This document shows, piece after piece, positions 18,024 to 28,271 of a stretch of DNA of 64,000 nucleotides (within the stretch, counting starts at the first letter, position 1; each line of letters begins with the position of its first letter). Source of the stretch: Thalassolituus maritimus (GTDB taxonomy: Bacteria > Pseudomonadota > Gammaproteobacteria > Pseudomonadales > Oceanobacteraceae). Location of the stretch: the NCBI RefSeq assembly GCF_900156675.1, contig NZ_FTOH01000001.1, positions 372,001-436,000 of the forward strand, in the 5' to 3' direction. A model generated the notes under the pieces. It did no database searches and was not told the origin of the DNA. It saw only the letters and a list, made by a program, of their open reading frames with translations. The position numbers and the translations under genes were made by a program.

Positions 18024-19304
18024 ATGGCAAAGAAAATTCAGGCAATCCGCGGTATGAACGACATACTGCCAACACAGAGCCCGGTCTGGCAGTATCTTGA
18101 AGGTACGGTAAAAGATGTATTGGCTGGTTATGGATACGACGAAATTCGTATGCCGGTACTGGAGCAGACGGCGCTGTTCAAACGTTCTATCGGTGAAGTG
18201 ACCGATATCGTTGAAAAAGAAATGTACACCTTTGAAGACCGCAACGGCGACAGCCTGACGCTGCGTCCGGAAGGCACGGCCAGCTGTGTGCGCGCGTGTG
18301 AAGAACACGGTCTTCTGTACAATCAGACGCAGCGCTTGTGGTACACGGGCCCTATGTTCCGTCATGAGCGTCCACAAAAAGGCCGCTATCGCCAGTTTTA
18401 TCAGATTGGTGTTGAGACCTTTGGGATTGCGACGCCGGATATTGACGCCGAACTGATTCTGATGACTGCGCGCCTGTGGGAGCAACTGGGTCTTGCAGAC
18501 TCGGTAACGCTGCAACTGAACACGCTTGGCAGTAATGATGCGCGCGCGCGTTATCGCGATGCACTGGTTGATTACCTCAGCGCACGTAAAGACCAGCTGG
18601 ATGAAGACAGCCAGCGTCGTCTTGAGACTAACCCTCTGCGTGTGCTCGACAGTAAAAACCCTGAGACCCAGGCCCTGCTGGCTGATGCACCAGAATTACA
18701 TGACTATCTGGACGACGAGAGTCGCTCAGACTTTGAAGCCCTGCGTGCGGTACTCGACGCCGCTGGTGTAAAGTACGAGATCAACCAGCGTCTGGTTCGT
18801 GGTCTGGATTACTACTGCAAAACCGTCTTTGAATGGGTAACGGATAAGCTGGGTGCACAGGGAACTGTCTGTGCCGGTGGTCGTTACGACGGGCTGGTCG
18901 AGCAGTTGGGCGGTAAGCCAACACCTGCGGTGGGTTTTGCCATGGGTGTTGAACGTCTGATATTGATGCTGGAAACGCTCGAAGTGATTCCTGCTGAAGT
19001 GATGCAGACTGTGGATCTGTACGTGTGCGGTGTAGGTGAAGGTGCGAGTCTTGCGTCACTGATGCTGGCAGACAGCCTGCGTGCTGAGCAGCCATGGTTG
19101 CGGGTACAGACCCACTGCGGCGGTGGCAGCTTCAAGAGTCAGATGAAGAAAGCAGACAAGAGCGGTGCATTGTTTGCGCTGCTGTTGGGTGAAACCGAGA
19201 TCGCTGAAAAGCAGGTGGCGGTGAAAGACCTTCGCGGTGAAGCAGGACAACAAACCATTGCCCAGAGTGAACTGGCGCAGTGGCTGACAGATAACCTGAG
19301 CTGA
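18024..19304 (+). CDS. hisS: histidyl-tRNA synthetase
   Basis: Class II synthetase charging tRNA-His. 426 residues (E. coli 424). Motif 1 lies in the [16 protein letters not shown] region, motif 2 in [14 protein letters not shown], the histidine-specific [15 protein letters not shown] motif near residue 258, and motif 3 in [13 protein letters not shown]-terminal anticodon-binding domain of ~100 residues completes it. The Shine-Dalgarno AAGAG precedes the ATG. It follows ispG by 26 bp in the conserved operon. Confidence 0.98.
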   Translation: MAKKIQAIRGMNDILPTQSPVWQYLEGTVKDVLAGYGYDEIRMPVLEQTALFKRSIGEVTDIVEKEMYTFEDRNGDSLTLRPEGTASCVRACEEHGLLYNQTQRLWYTGPMFRHERPQKGRYRQFYQIGVETFGIATPDIDAELILMTARLWEQLGLADSVTLQLNTLGSNDARARYRDALVDYLSARKDQLDEDSQRRLETNPLRVLDSKNPETQALLADAPELHDYLDDESRSDFEALRAVLDAAGVKYEINQRLVRGLDYYCKTVFEWVTDKLGAQGTVCAGGRYDGLVEQLGGKPTPAVGFAMGVERLILMLETLEVIPAEVMQTVDLYVCGVGEGASLASLMLADSLRAEQPWLRVQTHCGGGSFKSQMKKADKSGALFALLLGETEIAEKQVAVKDLRGEAGQQTIAQSELAQWLTDNLS

Positions 19305-19342
19305 TTAACAGACAATAAAAATAGCTTGTCGGAGACGAGATA

Positions 19343-20008
19343 ATGACCGATTTAAGAACGGATGAAGAACAGGCAGAGATCATCAAAAAGTGGTGGTCAG
19401 AAAATGGCACCAGTCTGGTATCAACGGTTGCTGTTGCTATCGCTGGTGTGGTTGGTTGGAACTACTGGCAGGACAGCAAGCAGGCGACCGGTGAAGCGGC
19501 CTCTGCGGTATACACTCAGCTGGTTGAACTGGCAGCTCAGGAAAACACCGACGCAACTGCCGATATGCAGCGTCTTGCTGAACAACTGAAAACAGACTTC
19601 AGTGATACTGCATACTCTGATTTCGGCAGTCTCTTTATTGCGCGCATTGCCGCAGAAAATGGTGACTATGAAGCGGCGGCTGCTGAGCTTCAGGCGCTGG
19701 TAAACGACGCCGATGCAGAGCCGGTTAAGCTGGCCGCGCAAGCGCGTCTGGCGGCTGTGCTGACACAGCAGGGTAAAGCGGATGAAGCTCTGGCAGCATT
19801 GCCTGAGAAAGCTGATCCAGCCTTTGCTCCACAAATTGAAGAAGCGCGCGGTGACGCTCTGTTCCGTAAGGGCGAGCTGGCCAATGCGCGTGATGCCTAT
19901 CTGCGAGCTATGGATGCTGCACAGGCGTTGGGACAGAACAACAGCATTCTGCAGCGCAAAATAGATAGCCTGAATACACCGGATACTACTTCCTCTGAGG
20001 ACGCCTGA
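19343..20008 (+). CDS. yfgM: ancillary SecYEG translocon subunit YfgM
   Basis: Inner-membrane, periplasm-facing TPR protein that associates with SecYEG and PpiD and helps hand over secreted proteins. 221 residues (E. coli 206). An N-terminal cytosolic stretch with TDEEQAEIIKKWW is typical. A single membrane helix spans ~23-40 (VSTVAVAIAGVVGWNYW). The rest is an Ala/Glu-rich TPR-like domain. It overlaps bamB by one base (TGATG), the usual order yfgM-bamB-der. Confidence 0.95.
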   Translation: MTDLRTDEEQAEIIKKWWSENGTSLVSTVAVAIAGVVGWNYWQDSKQATGEAASAVYTQLVELAAQENTDATADMQRLAEQLKTDFSDTAYSDFGSLFIARIAAENGDYEAAAAELQALVNDADAEPVKLAAQARLAAVLTQQGKADEALAALPEKADPAFAPQIEEARGDALFRKGELANARDAYLRAMDAAQALGQNNSILQRKIDSLNTPDTTSSEDA

Positions 20009-21210
20009 TGCATTCGCGCCATTGGTTTAAGTCTCTTTTAATCACTGCATGTGCGGCGGCTCTGGCGGCCTGCGCATCCACCAATGATCGGGTATTGCCT
20101 GATGCGTCTGGCGAAGCAAAGCCGGATGTTGTCTGGCGTATCAATCTTGGTGAAGGGCCGGGGGTTACCTACACCCGTCTCAAAGCAGCGGTTGATGGTG
20201 ATACCGTATACGCAGTGGACACCGGTGGCACGGTAACGGCGGTTGAGCTGGCGTCGGGTGACCGACTCTGGACGAAAGACCTGGAGCAGCCAATTCTCGG
20301 TGGTGTCTCTTTCAAAGACGATCAACTATTCGTTAGCTTGCGTGAGGGCACTTTGGTTGCTCTGTCTACGGATGATGGATCAGAGCAATGGCGAGCCATG
20401 CTACCAAGTGAGGCTGTGGCGCAAGCGGCTGCCGATGAACAGCGGGTATTTATCCAGACGGTTGACGGGCGTGTTACGGCACTTGAACGCGACACCGGCG
20501 CTCAGGCATGGTCCTATGAGGCGGGTATGCCCGTTCTTTCTGTACGAGGCACAGGCACGCCGTTAATTACAGATCGTCTGGTGATTACCGGATATGCGAC
20601 GGGCAAGTTGGTCGCGCTCGATAAAGTACTTGGTATTCCGCGCTGGGATATCCGTCTCGGCGTACCTGATGGTCGCTCTGAGCTTGAACGTCTGGTTGAT
20701 GTTGATGGTTCTCCTGTGTCTGATGGCCGTATTATTTTTGCAGCTGCCTACCATGGCAAAGTGGCAGCGGTCAGCGAGATGGGTGAGACCATCTGGCAGG
20801 AAGAAGGCTCGACTTACACCAGCCCTGAACTGGCACTTGGTAGCGTCTATCTGACGCTCGACGATGACAGTATTCAGGCGTATGACATGATGACGGGCGC
20901 TAAGGCCTGGCTACAGACAGAGCTGATGGGTCGTGGCCTTGGACAAGTGACCGCCACAGGCACCTACCTGGCCGTTGGTGATGAAGAAGGCTACGTGCAC
21001 TTCATCAGCCAGGTTGATGGCGGTATCGAGGGGCGCATCATGCTCCGTCCACGACCTCTGCATATAAATTATCCGCACCAGCCAGAGGCAACTAACTGGC
21101 GCCTTTCACGTGGTCGCGATTTTGGTATCCGCAGCAATATGCTGGACACAGACGAAGGCCTGCTGGTGTATACCAATGCCGGCGATCTGGCACTGATCGA
21201 ACTGCGTTAA
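20008..21210 (+). CDS. bamB: outer membrane assembly lipoprotein BamB
   Basis: Lipoprotein subunit of the BAM complex that inserts beta-barrel proteins in the outer membrane. 400 residues. The signal peptide has the lipobox ALAAC, lipidated Cys22. The mature protein is an eight-bladed beta-propeller of PQQ-like repeats, seen as recurrent W-x-x-x-L and AVDTGG/ALSTDDGS/ALERDTGA turns (e.g. VYAVDTGGTVTAVELASG, VFIQTVDGRVTALE). The start overlaps the yfgM stop and der follows after 33 bp. Confidence 0.96.
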   Translation: MHSRHWFKSLLITACAAALAACASTNDRVLPDASGEAKPDVVWRINLGEGPGVTYTRLKAAVDGDTVYAVDTGGTVTAVELASGDRLWTKDLEQPILGGVSFKDDQLFVSLREGTLVALSTDDGSEQWRAMLPSEAVAQAAADEQRVFIQTVDGRVTALERDTGAQAWSYEAGMPVLSVRGTGTPLITDRLVITGYATGKLVALDKVLGIPRWDIRLGVPDGRSELERLVDVDGSPVSDGRIIFAAAYHGKVAAVSEMGETIWQEEGSTYTSPELALGSVYLTLDDDSIQAYDMMTGAKAWLQTELMGRGLGQVTATGTYLAVGDEEGYVHFISQVDGGIEGRIMLRPRPLHINYPHQPEATNWRLSRGRDFGIRSNMLDTDEGLLVYTNAGDLALIELR

Positions 21211-21243
21211 TGCCATCCACTTTCTTATCTGAGGTTTCCTGAC

Positions 21244-22746
21244 ATGGTACCTGTTATCGCTCTCGTCGGACGCCCGAATGTTGGTAAATCGACGCTCTTC
21301 AACCGATTGACCAAAAGCCGTGACGCGCTGGTGGCTGAAATCGCAGGTCTTACCCGTGACCGTAAATACGGTGAAGGGAAAGTGGGTGATCATCCTTTTA
21401 TTGTGATTGATACCGGCGGTATCAGTGGACAGGAAGAAGGGATCGATTCCGCAATGGCGGGCCAGAGTTTTCAGGCTATTCAGGAAGCGGACATCGTATT
21501 CTTTCTGGTCGACGTCGGCGCAGGTATCACTGCTGGCGATCGCATGATTGCAGATCACCTGCGTCGCAATGGCAAAGCAGCCTATCTGATTGCTAATAAA
21601 ATCGACGGTAAAAACCCCGACATCGTTCTTGGTGAATTCTTCGAACTGGGTATGGGTGAACCCCTGCCTATCGCTGCGGCACATAACCGTGGCATTTCTG
21701 CGCTGATTGATTACGTCATGGACGAATTAATCGAAGAAGAGAAAGTCGAGCAGGAAGAGACCGGTTACTACTACGAAGAAGGTGAGGAAGAAGTTCATCA
21801 CGAAGAGCTTGATATTAAAGGTATCAAGATCGCCGTAGTCGGGCGTCCGAATGTTGGTAAATCCACACTGGTGAATCGCTTCCTGGGCGAGGAGCGGGTG
21901 GTCGTTTATGACGAAGCCGGCACGACCCGGGACAGTATTTATATCCCCTACGAGCGCCATGGGCAGGAATATACCCTGATTGATACCGCGGGTGTTCGTC
22001 GTCGTAAGAATATCTCCGAAGCCGCTGAAAAATTCTCGATTATTAAAACCCTACAGGCCATTCAGGATTGTAATGTCTGTATCCTCGTTCTGGACGCGCG
22101 CACGGGTATTGTCGAGCAAGACCTGCATATGCTGAGTTTTGTACTGAACTCAGGTCGTGCTCTGGTCATCGCCATCAATAAATGGGATGGCATGGATGCA
22201 GACGACAAGCAACGTGTGAAAGACGAGATTGATCGTCGTTTCGACTTCCTGACCTTTGCCGATATGCACTTTATTTCAGCCTTGCATGGAACTGGCGTGG
22301 GCCATTTGTATGAGTCTGTTGATCAGGCCTATGAGTCTGCAATGGCGAAATGGCAGACCAATATGCTGACACGGATTCTCGAAGACGCGGTGGCCGGGCA
22401 CCAGCCACCAATCCTGAGAGGGCGTCGTCCTAAACTGAGATATGCTCACCAGGGGGGCTCAAATCCGCCGCGTATCATTGTGCATGGCACTATGGTGAAT
22501 GAGCTTCCTGAAGACTACCGACGTTACCTCGCCAATACCTTCCGTCGTGTCCTTAATATTTCAGGTACGCCGATTCGCTTCGAATTCCGCCAGGGTGATA
22601 ACCCATTCTCGGAGAAGAAGAAAGAAGTACGACACTCAAGTAAGCGTCGTGCTCAGGCCGTAGAGCGTACTGACAATAAACGTCGGATTAAGCGTGATAA
22701 AGCACGCAAGCAACTCAAAAAGTCCTACCGTAAGCCCGGCGGCTGA
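21244..22746 (+). CDS. der: ribosome assembly GTPase Der (EngA)
   Basis: Essential tandem GTPase needed for 50S subunit maturation. 500 residues (E. coli 490). Two G domains: G1 motifs [14 protein letters not shown] at residues 8-21 and [14 protein letters not shown] at ~200-213, each followed by DTGG/DTAG, and by NKID and NKWD. The linker (~160-195) is strongly acidic. A C-terminal KH-like domain and a Lys/Arg-rich tail ([18 protein letters not shown]) finish the protein. GAGG upstream supports the ATG. It closes the ndk-der block. Confidence 0.98.
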   Translation: MVPVIALVGRPNVGKSTLFNRLTKSRDALVAEIAGLTRDRKYGEGKVGDHPFIVIDTGGISGQEEGIDSAMAGQSFQAIQEADIVFFLVDVGAGITAGDRMIADHLRRNGKAAYLIANKIDGKNPDIVLGEFFELGMGEPLPIAAAHNRGISALIDYVMDELIEEEKVEQEETGYYYEEGEEEVHHEELDIKGIKIAVVGRPNVGKSTLVNRFLGEERVVVYDEAGTTRDSIYIPYERHGQEYTLIDTAGVRRRKNISEAAEKFSIIKTLQAIQDCNVCILVLDARTGIVEQDLHMLSFVLNSGRALVIAINKWDGMDADDKQRVKDEIDRRFDFLTFADMHFISALHGTGVGHLYESVDQAYESAMAKWQTNMLTRILEDAVAGHQPPILRGRRPKLRYAHQGGSNPPRIIVHGTMVNELPEDYRRYLANTFRRVLNISGTPIRFEFRQGDNPFSEKKKEVRHSSKRRAQAVERTDNKRRIKRDKARKQLKKSYRKPGG

Positions 22747-22805
22747 CACTTGTTAATCCGTGCTGAGGGAGGCAATATAAGCTCTCTCAGTGTGGAACGT
22801 GTCAT

Positions 22806-23786
22806 ATGCATAACGTTGTTATAACAGCCTTTCCGGGTGCCATGTCGTCTGCTATCGCAGGTGTTGCAGACCTTCTGGTATCCAGTGGCGTGCTGTGGAA
22901 TGTTATTCAGGGCGAACCCCATGAGCGTTATTTCAGCGTAAGAATTGCCTCCGAGGACGGTCAGCCAGTCCGTTGTGTGAATGGCATCGAGATCTCGGCG
23001 CATATGAGTTTTGCTGAAATCGATCACACAGATATTCTGATTGTTCCTACCATTGCCGTTCACATTAATGACGTACTTAAGAAAGAGCAGGCACTGACCG
23101 AGCTTCTGCGCAAAGCAGATACGAAGGGTTGGACGATCTGCGGTAACTGCACCGGAAACTTTCTGCTGGCCGAATCTGGTGTGCTCAATGGTCGCAAAGC
23201 AACCACGCACTGGGGGTATCGGGATACTTTTGCAGAACGCTACCCCAGTGTTGAACTGGCGGCAGATCAGTTAATTACCCGTGATGGCGATATTTATTGT
23301 GCGGGGGGCGGGCTTGCCTGGTTCGACCTCACGTTGCACCTGATTGAGCGTTTCGTAAATCACGAAGTGGCAATGCAGACTGCAAAAGCCTTTGTGTTTG
23401 ATTATCGCCGCGACAGTCAGCTTTCTTATTCGCTGATGCGCCTTGCTAAGCCTCATAAAGATGATCGGATCAGCGAAATCCAGGAATGGTTGGATACCCA
23501 CTACGCCGAAAAGGTACTTGTCGAAGAGCTGGCGGCCCAGTTTGGTATGTCCAAGCGAACACTTATCCGACGCTTCAACAGCGCTTTGGCGATGTCACCT
23601 AACGCGTACATCCAGACTGTGCGTATTGAGGCTGCACGGAAACTATTGGAAGAAACCGAGCGAACGGTTGATGTCGTAATGAACGAAGTGGGCTACGAAG
23701 ATGGCAGCTCATTCAGGCGCCTTTTCCGTTCTAAAACGGGCCTTACGCCAACCGAATACCGACGCCGTTTCAGCCGTAGGTTGTAA
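22806..23786 (+). CDS. GlxA-type transcriptional regulator (DJ-1/PfpI + AraC HTH)
   Basis: 326 residues. Residues ~1-190 form a DJ-1/PfpI-like domain with Cys in the nucleophile-elbow region (CGNCTGNFLLAESGVL) followed by the ATTHW element common to GlxA regulators. The AraC-type double helix-turn-helix fills ~220-325 (VEELAAQFGMSKRTLIRRF; YEDGSSFRRLFRSKTGLTPTEYRRRF). Characterised relatives (GbdR, CdhR, ArgR) control catabolism of quaternary amines or amino acids, but the ligand here cannot be read from sequence. Downstream genes encode membrane proteins, so they are not obvious catabolic targets. Confidence 0.9.
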   Translation: MHNVVITAFPGAMSSAIAGVADLLVSSGVLWNVIQGEPHERYFSVRIASEDGQPVRCVNGIEISAHMSFAEIDHTDILIVPTIAVHINDVLKKEQALTELLRKADTKGWTICGNCTGNFLLAESGVLNGRKATTHWGYRDTFAERYPSVELAADQLITRDGDIYCAGGGLAWFDLTLHLIERFVNHEVAMQTAKAFVFDYRRDSQLSYSLMRLAKPHKDDRISEIQEWLDTHYAEKVLVEELAAQFGMSKRTLIRRFNSALAMSPNAYIQTVRIEAARKLLEETERTVDVVMNEVGYEDGSSFRRLFRSKTGLTPTEYRRRFSRRL

Positions 23787-23792
23787 CCATTG

Positions 23793-24230
23793 ATGAGCAG
23801 TGATCATACACCTCGTAGAAAAGTGATCCGCAACCCTGTCGTCAGGCATCTGGTGATGGCTGTGGGCTGGCTGAGTGTCGCTCTCGGGTTTGCCGGAATA
23901 TTTCTGCCAGTGCTTCCGACAACGCCCTTTCTCTTATTATCTGCTGCGTGCTTTGTGCGTACCTCTCCACGGTTTTATCAGTGGCTGGTTGAGCACCCAA
24001 GACTCGGGCGTTACCTCATTTACTATCTGGATGGGCAGGGGATGCCACTGAAAGCCAAGGTATACACTTTGTTGCTGATGTGGACCATGCTCCTGCTTAC
24101 CGCCTTTGTTATTCTGCAGCGCCCTATGTTGCACTATCTTCTTCCGGCCATAGGGTTGGGGGTCACGGTTTACATTCTGCGTCTGCCAACGCTGAAAATA
24201 GCGCCAGAAGCTTCAAGCGAAAAGAGTTAA
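23793..24230 (+). CDS. DUF454 (YbaN-like) inner-membrane protein
   Basis: About 145 residues from the ATG at 23793; a TTG one codon earlier is less likely. Three or four hydrophobic helices, with the family signature GIFLPVLPTTPFLLLSA near residue 40, CFVRTSPRF after it, and a distal pair of helices around 85-130. DUF454 proteins have no agreed function. It follows the GlxA regulator by 6 bp and precedes the PAP2 phosphatase by 4 bp, so the three are likely one transcript. Confidence 0.88.
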   Translation: MSSDHTPRRKVIRNPVVRHLVMAVGWLSVALGFAGIFLPVLPTTPFLLLSAACFVRTSPRFYQWLVEHPRLGRYLIYYLDGQGMPLKAKVYTLLLMWTMLLLTAFVILQRPMLHYLLPAIGLGVTVYILRLPTLKIAPEASSEKS

Positions 24231-24234
24231 TACC

Positions 24235-24903
24235 ATGCTGAATATTTTAAAAGTACATGCTGACTGGATCAGCTTCGTTCTTCTCGCCATCCTGTTTGTT
24301 GTGTTTCCGCAGATCGATCTGGCGGTCAGTAGCTGGTTCTATGACCCGGCTTCTGGCGAGTGGTGGGGCAGTGATAGCGCCGTGGCAGACTCGATTTATG
24401 GCATTTTCCGCTATATTCCTTATTTCCTGGTACCTGTGCTGCTGTTTTCTGTGATTGCCGGATTCTTTTCCTTTGGTCCAGATAAGGCGAACCGCAAATT
24501 GCTTACTTTTTTGCTGGTCACCTTGCTCGCGGGGCCAGGTATCCTGGTTCATAGTGTCTTTAAGGAAGGTTTTGATCGTGCTCGCCCCAAGAACGTCGAG
24601 CAGTTTGATGGGCGCAAAACTTTCACACCGGCCTTTGTTATTAATGAGACCTGCAGTAAAGGGTGTAATTCATTTGTCAGTGGTCACGCTGCCATGGGCT
24701 TCTGGTTTATGACGCTGGGTTGGCTGTTCAGCAGTCGCAAGTGGTTCTGGGCGGGGCTGGCTACCGGTGTCGTTCTCAGTGCGACACGCATCATTCAGGG
24801 GGGACACTTTCTGAGTGATACACTCTTTGCTGGGTACGTCTGTTATTTCACATTCCGTCTGTGTGGTTGGTGGATTCTTAGACAGAGCAAGCCAGCGATT
24901 TGA
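24235..24903 (+). CDS. PAP2-family membrane phosphatase
   Basis: 222 residues, about six membrane helices. The three motifs of the PAP2/lipid phosphatase superfamily are present: K-x6-RP as KEGFDRARP (~residue 111), SGHA (~149), and SATRIIQGGHFLSD (~181) with the catalytic His and Asp. The C-x3-C spacing (ETCSKGCNSFVSGH) before SGHA resembles LpxE/LpxT-like lipid A or undecaprenyl-diphosphate phosphatases. Substrate is not determined; a periplasmic-face lipid phosphate is most likely. Last gene of the GlxA-DUF454-PAP2 run. Confidence 0.9.
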   Translation: MLNILKVHADWISFVLLAILFVVFPQIDLAVSSWFYDPASGEWWGSDSAVADSIYGIFRYIPYFLVPVLLFSVIAGFFSFGPDKANRKLLTFLLVTLLAGPGILVHSVFKEGFDRARPKNVEQFDGRKTFTPAFVINETCSKGCNSFVSGHAAMGFWFMTLGWLFSSRKWFWAGLATGVVLSATRIIQGGHFLSDTLFAGYVCYFTFRLCGWWILRQSKPAI

Positions 24904-25054
24904 AAGCCGTAATAGATTAAGAATTTGATTCCGCCATTTTCAAGAACTGGCGCGAATTGTTACTGATCTGGCTATATTACACCTGTATAACATTTGTATT
25001 ACAGTCTAGTATCTCTTTAAAGGTTCTGACATAGGGATCTTTATCTCCACTTTT

Positions 25055-25084
25055 AAGCCCGGGGTTCACCGGGCTTATTTTTTT
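25055..25084 (+). terminator. Rho-independent terminator
   Basis: AAGCCCGG (25055-25062), loop GGTTCA, CCGGGCTT (25069-25076), then ATTTTTTT. Plus strand; ends the PAP2 transcript or a small RNA. Confidence 0.9.
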
Positions 25085-25184
25085 CTTCCTCATTCCTTTT
25101 CTCTCTATTTATCGTCCTACGCAATGTCATCTCCTGCGCTTCCAGGCCCACGTTCTTACGTGCTATGACTTTTCTGATGGCATA

Positions 25185-25212
25185 AAAAAACGCCGGATAA
25201 ACCGGCGTTTTT
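25185..25212 (-). terminator. terminator of the Tim44-like/metG transcript
   Basis: AAAAACGCCGG (25186-25196), loop of 5, CCGGCGTTTTT (25202-25212). Lies 18 bp beyond the stop of the minus-strand gene; usable in both directions. Confidence 0.9.
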
Positions 25213-25229
25213 AAGCGGGCAGCTGACTA

Positions 25230-26051
25230 TTACTCAGCTTCGATACCGACAACCAGCCAGGGCGCATTGTCGTCACGGAGGTCGCGTTCAAGATGCCATA
25301 CATCGAAGATACCATCTTCAGATTTTTCCAGGTCATCTTTGCAGCGACCACGGAACAGAACACTGATTTCGCGGTGGGTTGGCGTCTCATCAGCACGAAC
25401 AATTTCTGCATGAAGGTCCAGAATTTCCGTCTTTGGCGGAACCATCAGACGGTTGCGTTGAGCGGCCAGTGCATCGTACAGCTCAGGGCTAACGTACTCA
25501 CGAATCAGGTCGAGGTTGCCGTCGTTCCAGGCTTGTTGAACAAGGTGATAGTGCTCCAGTGCACCTTGTGTGAAGGCTTCAGCATCAAAGTCAGCAGGCA
25601 ACGACATAGGTTGATCGGTAGCCACGGTTGCACTCGCAGTCTCGTTCGCTGACTGAAAGCTCTGATGAGATGCATGACCGTGCGCTGCGGCTGCTGCCTG
25701 GCGCTGCTGTGTCTGTCCAGCTCCACGCAGGAGGCGAATGATGACGAACGCAGCAAGGCCCAGCAGAAGGATGTCCATAATCTGAATGCCTTCGAATGCG
25801 CCACTGCCCAGCAGGTAAGCGAACAGGCCACCGGCCAGCAGGCCGCCCATCATTCCACCCATCATACCGCCTTTGGAAGGGGCAGCCTGAGTGTTACCTG
25901 AGGTCTTGTCTGATTGCTTTGCCGGTGCGCTGCGCTGCTGTGTAGGGAAGCTTTTACCAAAGCCGCCGCTACCAAACCGTTTCGCGTGCGCTTCACTCAC
26001 TACACCTAAGGTCAGCAGCATGGCCGACAATACCGTGATTAGTGTTTTCAT
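25230..26051 (-). CDS. Tim44-like domain membrane protein
   Basis: 273 residues. Signal peptide ending SEAHA (~23). A Gly/Ser/Gln-rich stretch contains the Gly-Met run GGMMGGMMGG. Two hydrophobic segments follow (~68-85 and ~90-108: LLAGGLFAYLLG, IMDILLLGLAAFVIIRLL). A Tim44-like/MRPL45 domain fills ~140-273. Bacterial members are of unknown function. The ATG overlaps the metG stop by one base, so it is co-transcribed downstream of metG. Confidence 0.9.
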   Translation of the reverse strand: MKTLITVLSAMLLTLGVVSEAHAKRFGSGGFGKSFPTQQRSAPAKQSDKTSGNTQAAPSKGGMMGGMMGGLLAGGLFAYLLGSGAFEGIQIMDILLLGLAAFVIIRLLRGAGQTQQRQAAAAAHGHASHQSFQSANETASATVATDQPMSLPADFDAEAFTQGALEHYHLVQQAWNDGNLDLIREYVSPELYDALAAQRNRLMVPPKTEILDLHAEIVRADETPTHREISVLFRGRCKDDLEKSEDGIFDVWHLERDLRDDNAPWLVVGIEAE

Positions 26052-28162
26052 TACATTACCCTCATGCCCGGTTGGGCGCCGTCGTGCGGTTCAAGTAGGT
26101 AGATTTCGCTGCCGCCAGGGCCGGCGGCAAGCACCATACCTTCTGACAGACCAAACTTCATTTTGCGCGGAGCCAGGTTAGCGACCATTACAGTCAGTTT
26201 GCCTTCCAGGTCTTCTGGCTTATAGGCCGCTTTAATACCTGAGAATACGTTCCGAGTTTCGCCATTGCCAATATCCAGAGTCAGCTGCAGCAGCTTGTCT
26301 GCGCCTTCAACATGGTCGGCTTTGATAATACGGGCGATTCGCAGATCGACCTTAGCAAAGTCCGGAAATCCGATAGTGTCAGCGATTACTTCATTGCCGT
26401 CTTCTCTGAGCTCAGGTCCTTTGCTTTTTGCCTTTTTCTCAGACTTGTTATCTGCTTTTTTGTCGGCTTTCTGATTTTTTGCAGCCGCTGCGCCACCGTT
26501 CTCTTTTTCGAGTTCGGTTTTGGTTTCTTCCAGAATGGCGGTGACCTTGTCCATTTCAGCTCGAGCCAGCATAGGCTTGAACTTATTAATCGCATGGCCA
26601 GTCAGGATGCTGCGGCGATCTTCCCAACCCAGTGATTCAAGGTTGAGGAAGGCTGCGGTTTTATCAGCAAGTTCAGGTAGCACTGGTGAAAGGTAGGTCA
26701 TCAGCTGACGGAAAAGGTTCACCGCAACAGAGCAGACTTCCAGTACTTCCTGTTCGCGGCCTTCTTCTTTCGACATGGCCCATGGCGCTTTTGCCTGAAT
26801 GTATTCGTTGGCACGATCAGCGAGTGTCATGATTTCTTTCATGGCGCGGCTGAATTCGCGCTTCTCATACAATTCTGCGATCTGGTCGCCGGCGTTAATG
26901 AAGTCATTCACCATGGCTTCCTCAGCACAGTTCTCACTGAGTACGCCACCGGACTTCTTGATGAAGTTCGCAGTGCGGCTGGCAATGTTAATCAGCTTGT
27001 TCACCAGATCCGAGTTGACACGTTGTACGAAGTCTTCGAGGTTGAGATCGAAGTCATCGACACTGCTACCCAGCTTAGCCGCAAAGTAGTAGCGGAGATA
27101 CGTTGGGTTCAGGTGGTTCAGGTAAGTACGGGCCTTAATGAAGGTACCACGTGATTTAGACATCTTGGCGCCATTGACAGTTACAAACCCGTGGGCGTTG
27201 ACTGCGGTTGGCGTGCGGAAGTTTGCAGCTGACAGCATGGATGGCCAGAACAGCGCGTGGAAGTTAATGATGTCTTTACCGATAAAGTGATAAACCTCGG
27301 CATCGGAGTCTGGCTTCCAGTAATCATCGAAGCTCAGATCATCGCGGCGATCACACAGGTTTTTGAAACTTGCCATGTAGCCGATAGGAGCATCGAGCCA
27401 GACGTAGAAGTACTTGCCGGGTGCGTCCGGAATCTCAAAACCAAAGTAAGGTGCATCACGGGAGATATCCCATTCCTGCAGACCCGAGTCCAGCCACTCT
27501 GACAGCTTGTTAGCGACTTCGTCCTGTAAGGTGCCAGAACGTGTCCATTCTTTCAGAAAGTCCTGAAAATCCGGCAGTTTAAAGAAGAAGTGCTCGGACT
27601 CTTTTTCTACTGGGGTAGCACCTGAGATAACAGAGTATGGCTTCTTCAGTTCGGCTGGGGTGTAAGTCGCGCCGCACACCTCACAGTTGTCGCCATATTG
27701 ATCTTCGGCATCGCACTTAGGGCAGTTACCCTTGATGTAGCGATCTGCCAGAAACAACTCTTTAACGGGATCATAAAGCTGTTTGATGTTGCGGGTAGCG
27801 ATATGGCCTTTGTCGCGGCATGCTTTGTAGATAGTCGCAGACAGTTCCCGGTTTTCTTCACTATGAGTGCTGTGAAAATTATCGAACGCGATCTGGAAGT
27901 CGGCAAAATCGGTTTCGTGTTCTGCTTTTACGCGTGCAATCTGCTCTTCTGGTGTGATCCCTTCTTTCTCAGCACGCAGCATGATAGCTGTGCCGTGGGC
28001 GTCATCCGCACAGACATAGGTACACATGTGTCCGCGCGCTTTCTGAAAGCGGACCCAGATGTCTGTCTGAATGTATTCCAGCAGGTGGCCAAGGTGAATG
28101 GAGCCGTTTGCGTAGGGCAGGGCACTGGTAACTAATATTTTGCGAGCGTTCAGATCGGTCAT
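26051..28162 (-). CDS. metG: methionyl-tRNA synthetase
   Basis: Class I synthetase charging initiator and elongator tRNA-Met. 703 residues (E. coli 677). HIGH-like motif in [15 protein letters not shown] at ~16-30. A zinc-binding pair [19 protein letters not shown] lies near 145. The KMSKS motif is in [11 protein letters not shown] near 335. An anticodon-binding helical domain follows. A Lys-rich linker (~545-590) leads to the C-terminal EMAP-II-like tRNA-binding domain ([14 protein letters not shown]...) used for dimerisation. Minus strand. Confidence 0.98.
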   Translation of the reverse strand: MTDLNARKILVTSALPYANGSIHLGHLLEYIQTDIWVRFQKARGHMCTYVCADDAHGTAIMLRAEKEGITPEEQIARVKAEHETDFADFQIAFDNFHSTHSEENRELSATIYKACRDKGHIATRNIKQLYDPVKELFLADRYIKGNCPKCDAEDQYGDNCEVCGATYTPAELKKPYSVISGATPVEKESEHFFFKLPDFQDFLKEWTRSGTLQDEVANKLSEWLDSGLQEWDISRDAPYFGFEIPDAPGKYFYVWLDAPIGYMASFKNLCDRRDDLSFDDYWKPDSDAEVYHFIGKDIINFHALFWPSMLSAANFRTPTAVNAHGFVTVNGAKMSKSRGTFIKARTYLNHLNPTYLRYYFAAKLGSSVDDFDLNLEDFVQRVNSDLVNKLINIASRTANFIKKSGGVLSENCAEEAMVNDFINAGDQIAELYEKREFSRAMKEIMTLADRANEYIQAKAPWAMSKEEGREQEVLEVCSVAVNLFRQLMTYLSPVLPELADKTAAFLNLESLGWEDRRSILTGHAINKFKPMLARAEMDKVTAILEETKTELEKENGGAAAAKNQKADKKADNKSEKKAKSKGPELREDGNEVIADTIGFPDFAKVDLRIARIIKADHVEGADKLLQLTLDIGNGETRNVFSGIKAAYKPEDLEGKLTVMVANLAPRKMKFGLSEGMVLAAGPGGSEIYLLEPHDGAQPGMRVM

Positions 28163-28271
28163 GACAATTCGTTTCGGTGGCTCTGAAAAAGTGGGGTCAT
28201 ATTGTAGCGGCTCCGCTGGGGCAGTTATACCCCAGCGGCATCGGCGGACAGTTGCAGGTCAGAAAAACCTG

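Larger units (their letters stand above)
24904..25229. other. intergenic region, possible small RNA before a terminator
   Basis: Gap of 326 bp between the PAP2 gene and a convergent Tim44-like gene, with no credible ORF. A TGTATAAC element (TATAAC 24986-24991) could be an extended -10, and a strong plus-strand terminator lies at 25055-25084, about 65-95 bases beyond, so a transcript of roughly 85-90 nt is conceivable. The -35 is poor. The alternative is simply a distant terminator for the PAP2 transcript. Confidence 0.3.
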
